From the NCBI GenBank assembly GCA_960531495.1, contig OY482855.1, positions 8,279,026-8,343,025 of the forward strand: a stretch of DNA of 64,000 nucleotides, written 5' to 3'. The notes beneath the pieces are model-generated. The model saw only the letters and a program-made list of their open reading frames with translations. It was not told the DNA's origin and did no database searches. This stretch comes from Zeus faber. Taxonomy: Eukaryota > Chordata > Actinopteri > Zeiformes > Zeidae. The translations under genes and the position numbers were made by a program. How positions within the stretch are numbered: position 1 is the first letter of the stretch; the number at the start of each line of letters is the position of its first letter. This document shows positions 61,901 to 64,000 of the stretch, piece after piece.

Positions 61901-63918
61901 AGCACACACAAAAACGCACACAAAGTCAAACATATAGACAGACATGAAAACAAGGTGAAGCATGTGTAAACTCAGGCACAAAATACAGGAATGAAACCAC
62001 AAAAATGTATCTGTTGATAGGTTTCGCAATGCTGCAATGTCTCAAAGGTCATGCTTAAAATCAGGCTTTACCTGCCACCAGTTGAGGTCGTCTTGGTTGA
62101 CAATCTGCAGGATGTCTCCTGTCTCGAACCGCAGCCCGGCCTCCTTGCAGGGAATCAGGTTGTCGTTGGCCGGGTCGTAGTCGTAGTGACACTTATAGAA
62201 CACCTATGGAGAGAGAAGCGAATGAAGGCTGGCTCCCAAAAAGCTGCTACCATTCAAGATCTTTTCCTCCAAATAGCAATTTACACTTTTTGTTTTTTTT
62301 CTTGGCCAGAGATAAACATAAAATGATTTCTCTGTCTGATGGACAAGGTCAAATGACGAGACAAAACAGTCAATCTGAGCAAGATCATTACTTGATATAG
62401 AGATCCATAAAATAATGTTTTGACCAAATAACCCTCTCTGCGTGGTATGTATTTAGTGTATTGGAGGTCAAAAGTCCAATGACTTGTTTAGCTCAGCGCG
62501 GTCTCGTCCAATCCAATCCAAGTTCAATGAAATGCAACTAATAGTAGGAGAGGCTTTGTTTGTTAGAGAAAAATTATAATTTGCTCTCTAATCAGTGAAC
62601 AAAACGCTGCTGCTTAAGGAGTGTAGGATAGTCTTTGTCAAAGAGCTCCATTCACCTTGTCTGGAATGGATATTTAAAGCACCAGTGGAGAACGCTCAAC
62701 AGTCAGGGAGATATTCAACATCAAAATGAGCTCATGATATTCAATATGAGTAGGTGGAGAATAAAAGGAATAATCCTTCTCCTGTGAATGCTTCTGCCTC
62801 CACACATCAGAAATTCAGGGCCTCCATGAAAAAATCAGTACGTTTGGCAGCCAAAGAGACCGACTCCACTCAAGGTCTATCTAGCGCCGTGTCCAAACAA
62901 TTTAATTTGGAGGGAGATGTTGAGGATAATCAAATGATTGTCAAAATGTGGCCTTTAAAGTTTCAATAAGGTCTATTGTTCAGAATACATGTGTCCTTGT
63001 ACTGAAACAAGTCGGCCTGAGGGGGCAGAGCACGGTTTTAGAGAATCTCAACTCAGTCTAATCGAATGAATTTCCTGTAAATATATACTATTTCGCTATG
63101 TTTCCCGGAAAAAGTGTTGTCCTTTCCACTTAATTGGGCTGTTTAGGGCCTTTGTACTCAATAATACAAATTTTCCACAGCTGTAAATATTGTTGACGCT
63201 GTTTGACCCAAACGCACCAGTTTTAAGCTGCTTTCACACATGCACTCCGGACAATGTCTGGATTAACCCTTTCACACATGTAGCAAAAAAATTGATTATC
63301 CGTGTCAGATGCGTTTACACTACCCGGAAATAATCCCTTTGGTTTAGACGAGGGGCGGAGCCTGGGTTAGCGTGCAGGAGGCAGGACGTGACGCAATGAC
63401 GCTCCCGAGTTTTACAGAACACAAGACGAGGCTACAGACATATCAGCAGTTGGGCTTTTTTAAGTGTAGAGGGGAGTATACAGGCTAGGCTAGAACTCAG
63501 CGCACTGCTTTTTAGATTGAAAAATCTTTCTTGAGGGTCAAATGAGAAAATTCTAATTTTTTTTTACCTGTCCGGGTGTTATGGACTCGTGGTAGCTTGG
63601 GAGTATCTTCAGGACTACACTCCCACTGGCCGCCTGCAGCTCCTCCTGCAGTACCCGGGCGTCCTGGCCCACCTCACGTCCGTTCACCTGCAGCACACCA
63701 CCAAATCCTGTACCACATACTACATATACATACTATTGTCCGATGTACTTCAGTATATGAGTCAAGAGATGGATGGCTTTTCGGACATACTACATCACAC
63801 ACAACAGTACCTCTTTGATAATGTCTCCAACATGCAGCAGCCCCTGTTGGTCTATCATCCCTCCATGGAGAATGCGAGCTATTACCAACTCCCCGGCCTC
63901 CACACGGAATGTCACGCC
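54926..63918 (-). CDS. mpp2: MAGUK p55 subfamily member 2-like, 3' part (PDZ-SH3-GK)
   Basis: Coding exons are 63811-63918, 63568-63687, 62072-62203, 61792-61894, 58412-58480, 58136-58297, 57270-57472, 55225-55353 and 54926-55102 (401 codons with stop). In order: the PDZ domain second half ([20 protein letters not shown]); SH3 ([40 protein letters not shown]); the [18 protein letters not shown]; and guanylate kinase ([40 protein letters not shown]) ending QWVPVTWVF. The P-loop is degenerate, as in MPP proteins, which bind rather than phosphorylate. The text matches MPP2 more closely than MPP6 or MPP3; fish have two mpp2 copies. It is a membrane-associated scaffold. The L27 domains and start codon lie beyond 64000. 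All joins keep frame. Confidence 0.93.
55482..55560. repeat. (AT)n microsatellite
   Basis: About 37 AT units followed by a short CA run, in an mpp2 intron. Confidence 0.95.
55758..55788. repeat. (GATA)n microsatellite
   Basis: About seven GATA units in the same mpp2 intron. Confidence 0.9.
55926..56012. repeat. (CA)n microsatellite, interrupted
   Basis: Two CA runs separated by TTATACACAC and CATATACATA text. Confidence 0.9.
56013..57200. other. mpp2 intron, no further feature
   Basis: Ordinary intron sequence. 56290-56640 is somewhat GC-richer, without an open frame. I see nothing else. Confidence 0.4.
58860..59640. repeat. Older dispersed element split by a SINE
   Basis: 58900-59000 (CTCAGTTGTGTTTAATTATT) and 59471-59600 (AAATAGATCTAAAATAAAAA) match the two consecutive halves of the element at 40208-40592. 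The SINE at 59003-59469 therefore inserted into a pre-existing copy. Edges approximate. Confidence 0.55.
59003..59469 (+). mobile_element. tRNA-derived SINE, mermaid/DANA-like, with internal foldback
   Basis: The head GGCACGGTGGCGCAGTGCTG and B box GGGTTCGATTCTCGCCTGGG are followed by GTGTGGAGTTTGCATGTTCT, the hallmark of this fish SINE group. The 3' end is GTGACAAATAAAGATTCTTA. A 40-base inverted repeat (59031-59070 with 59178-59217, 37 of 40 matching) is not part of the usual consensus as I know it. Confidence 0.8.
59780..61540 (+). mobile_element. L2-type LINE, internally deleted and broken
   Basis: N-terminal text [20 protein letters not shown] and endonuclease-domain text ([23 protein letters not shown], then [15 protein letters not shown]-like) are followed by a linker ([20 protein letters not shown]). 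The sequence then jumps to the end of the reverse transcriptase region ([26 protein letters not shown]). The core reverse transcriptase is missing and there are several frameshifts and stops. A tail near 61483-61540 (AAGTCGCTTTGAACAAAACC) resembles the V-SINE tail. It sits in the mpp2 intron 58481-61791. Confidence 0.85.
62204..63225. other. mpp2 intron, no feature seen
   Basis: A 71-codon open frame at 62754-62969 lacks any known motif and splice context. Nothing else recognised. Confidence 0.4.
63226..63470 (+). mobile_element. Inverted-repeat element family 1, copy 3, 3'-truncated
   Basis: It starts AGCTGCTTTCACACATGCAC and follows copy 2 closely (GATTATCCGTGTCAGA, GTGCAGGAGGCAGGACGTGA). 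It loses similarity near 63470 with no right end. It sits about 100 bp downstream of the donor of mpp2 exon 63568-63687. Confidence 0.8.
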
Positions 63919-63920
63919 CT

Positions 63921-64000
<80 letters not shown>
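63919..64000. repeat. (CA)n microsatellite abutting an mpp2 splice acceptor
   Basis: About 40 CA units run from the window edge to the CTG that forms the minus-strand CAG acceptor of exon 63811-63918. On the coding strand it reads (TG)n-TCAG. Confidence 0.97.

Noticed and set aside
62754-62969. 71-codon open frame in an mpp2 intron
   Set aside because: No homology that I can see, no splice sites and ordinary base composition.

Overview
This window is a piece of a teleost fish nuclear genome. The genes have short, phased exons in fish-sized introns with GT-AG splice sites and vertebrate protein sequences. The repeats are typical of fish: Tc1-like transposons, V-SINE and mermaid-type SINEs, L2 and Rex1/CR1-type LINEs, many small inverted-repeat elements and long dinucleotide runs. 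There is nothing bacterial or viral-genomic here.

Five protein genes can be read exon by exon, and joining the exons keeps the frame in every case. (1) rpl23 (+, 7692-12837) encodes the complete 140-residue ribosomal protein uL14. Introns 2, 3 and 4 each carry a near-identical H/ACA snoRNA of the SNORA21 kind. (2) A VWC2/VWC2L-family secreted protein (-, 14054-21421) is complete at about 248 residues. It meets rpl23 tail to tail and is probably the third ancient paralogue of that family. (3) smarce1 (-, 24144-33921) encodes the BAF57 HMG-box subunit of SWI/SNF, about 486 residues. (4) A retinol saturase (retsat or its duplicate; -, 39599-49685) has 12 coding exons and about 624 residues. (5) The 3' two thirds of an mpp2-like MAGUK (-, 54926-63918) encodes part of PDZ, then SH3 and guanylate kinase. 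Its 5' exons lie beyond the right edge.

Layout: 1-7600 is gene-free, with microsatellites, a 23-bp tandem repeat, a solo LTR and a Tc1 remnant. 7.6-12.9 kb is rpl23. 13.5-21.5 kb is the vwc2-like gene. 23.2-34.4 kb is smarce1. 34.4-39.6 kb is a repeat-rich spacer with a Tc1 copy. 39.6-49.7 kb is retsat. 50-54.2 kb is an AT-rich spacer that may include a long mpp2 3' UTR. 54.9 kb to the end is mpp2. After rpl23, all four genes are on the minus strand.

The genes do not form one pathway: they cover translation, extracellular BMP/neural signalling, chromatin remodelling, retinoid/lipid redox and membrane scaffolding. The region's individuality is in its non-coding parts. These include a triplicated intronic snoRNA, a GC-AG intron, four copies of one solo-LTR family (one with an intact 5-bp target duplication), a three-member inverted-repeat element family, an unclassified 1-kb element with 16-bp perfect inverted repeats and a small basic ORF, a SINE carrying a foldback, and a transposon sitting in the mpp2 3' UTR. 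All calls come from reading the sequence; no database search was run.
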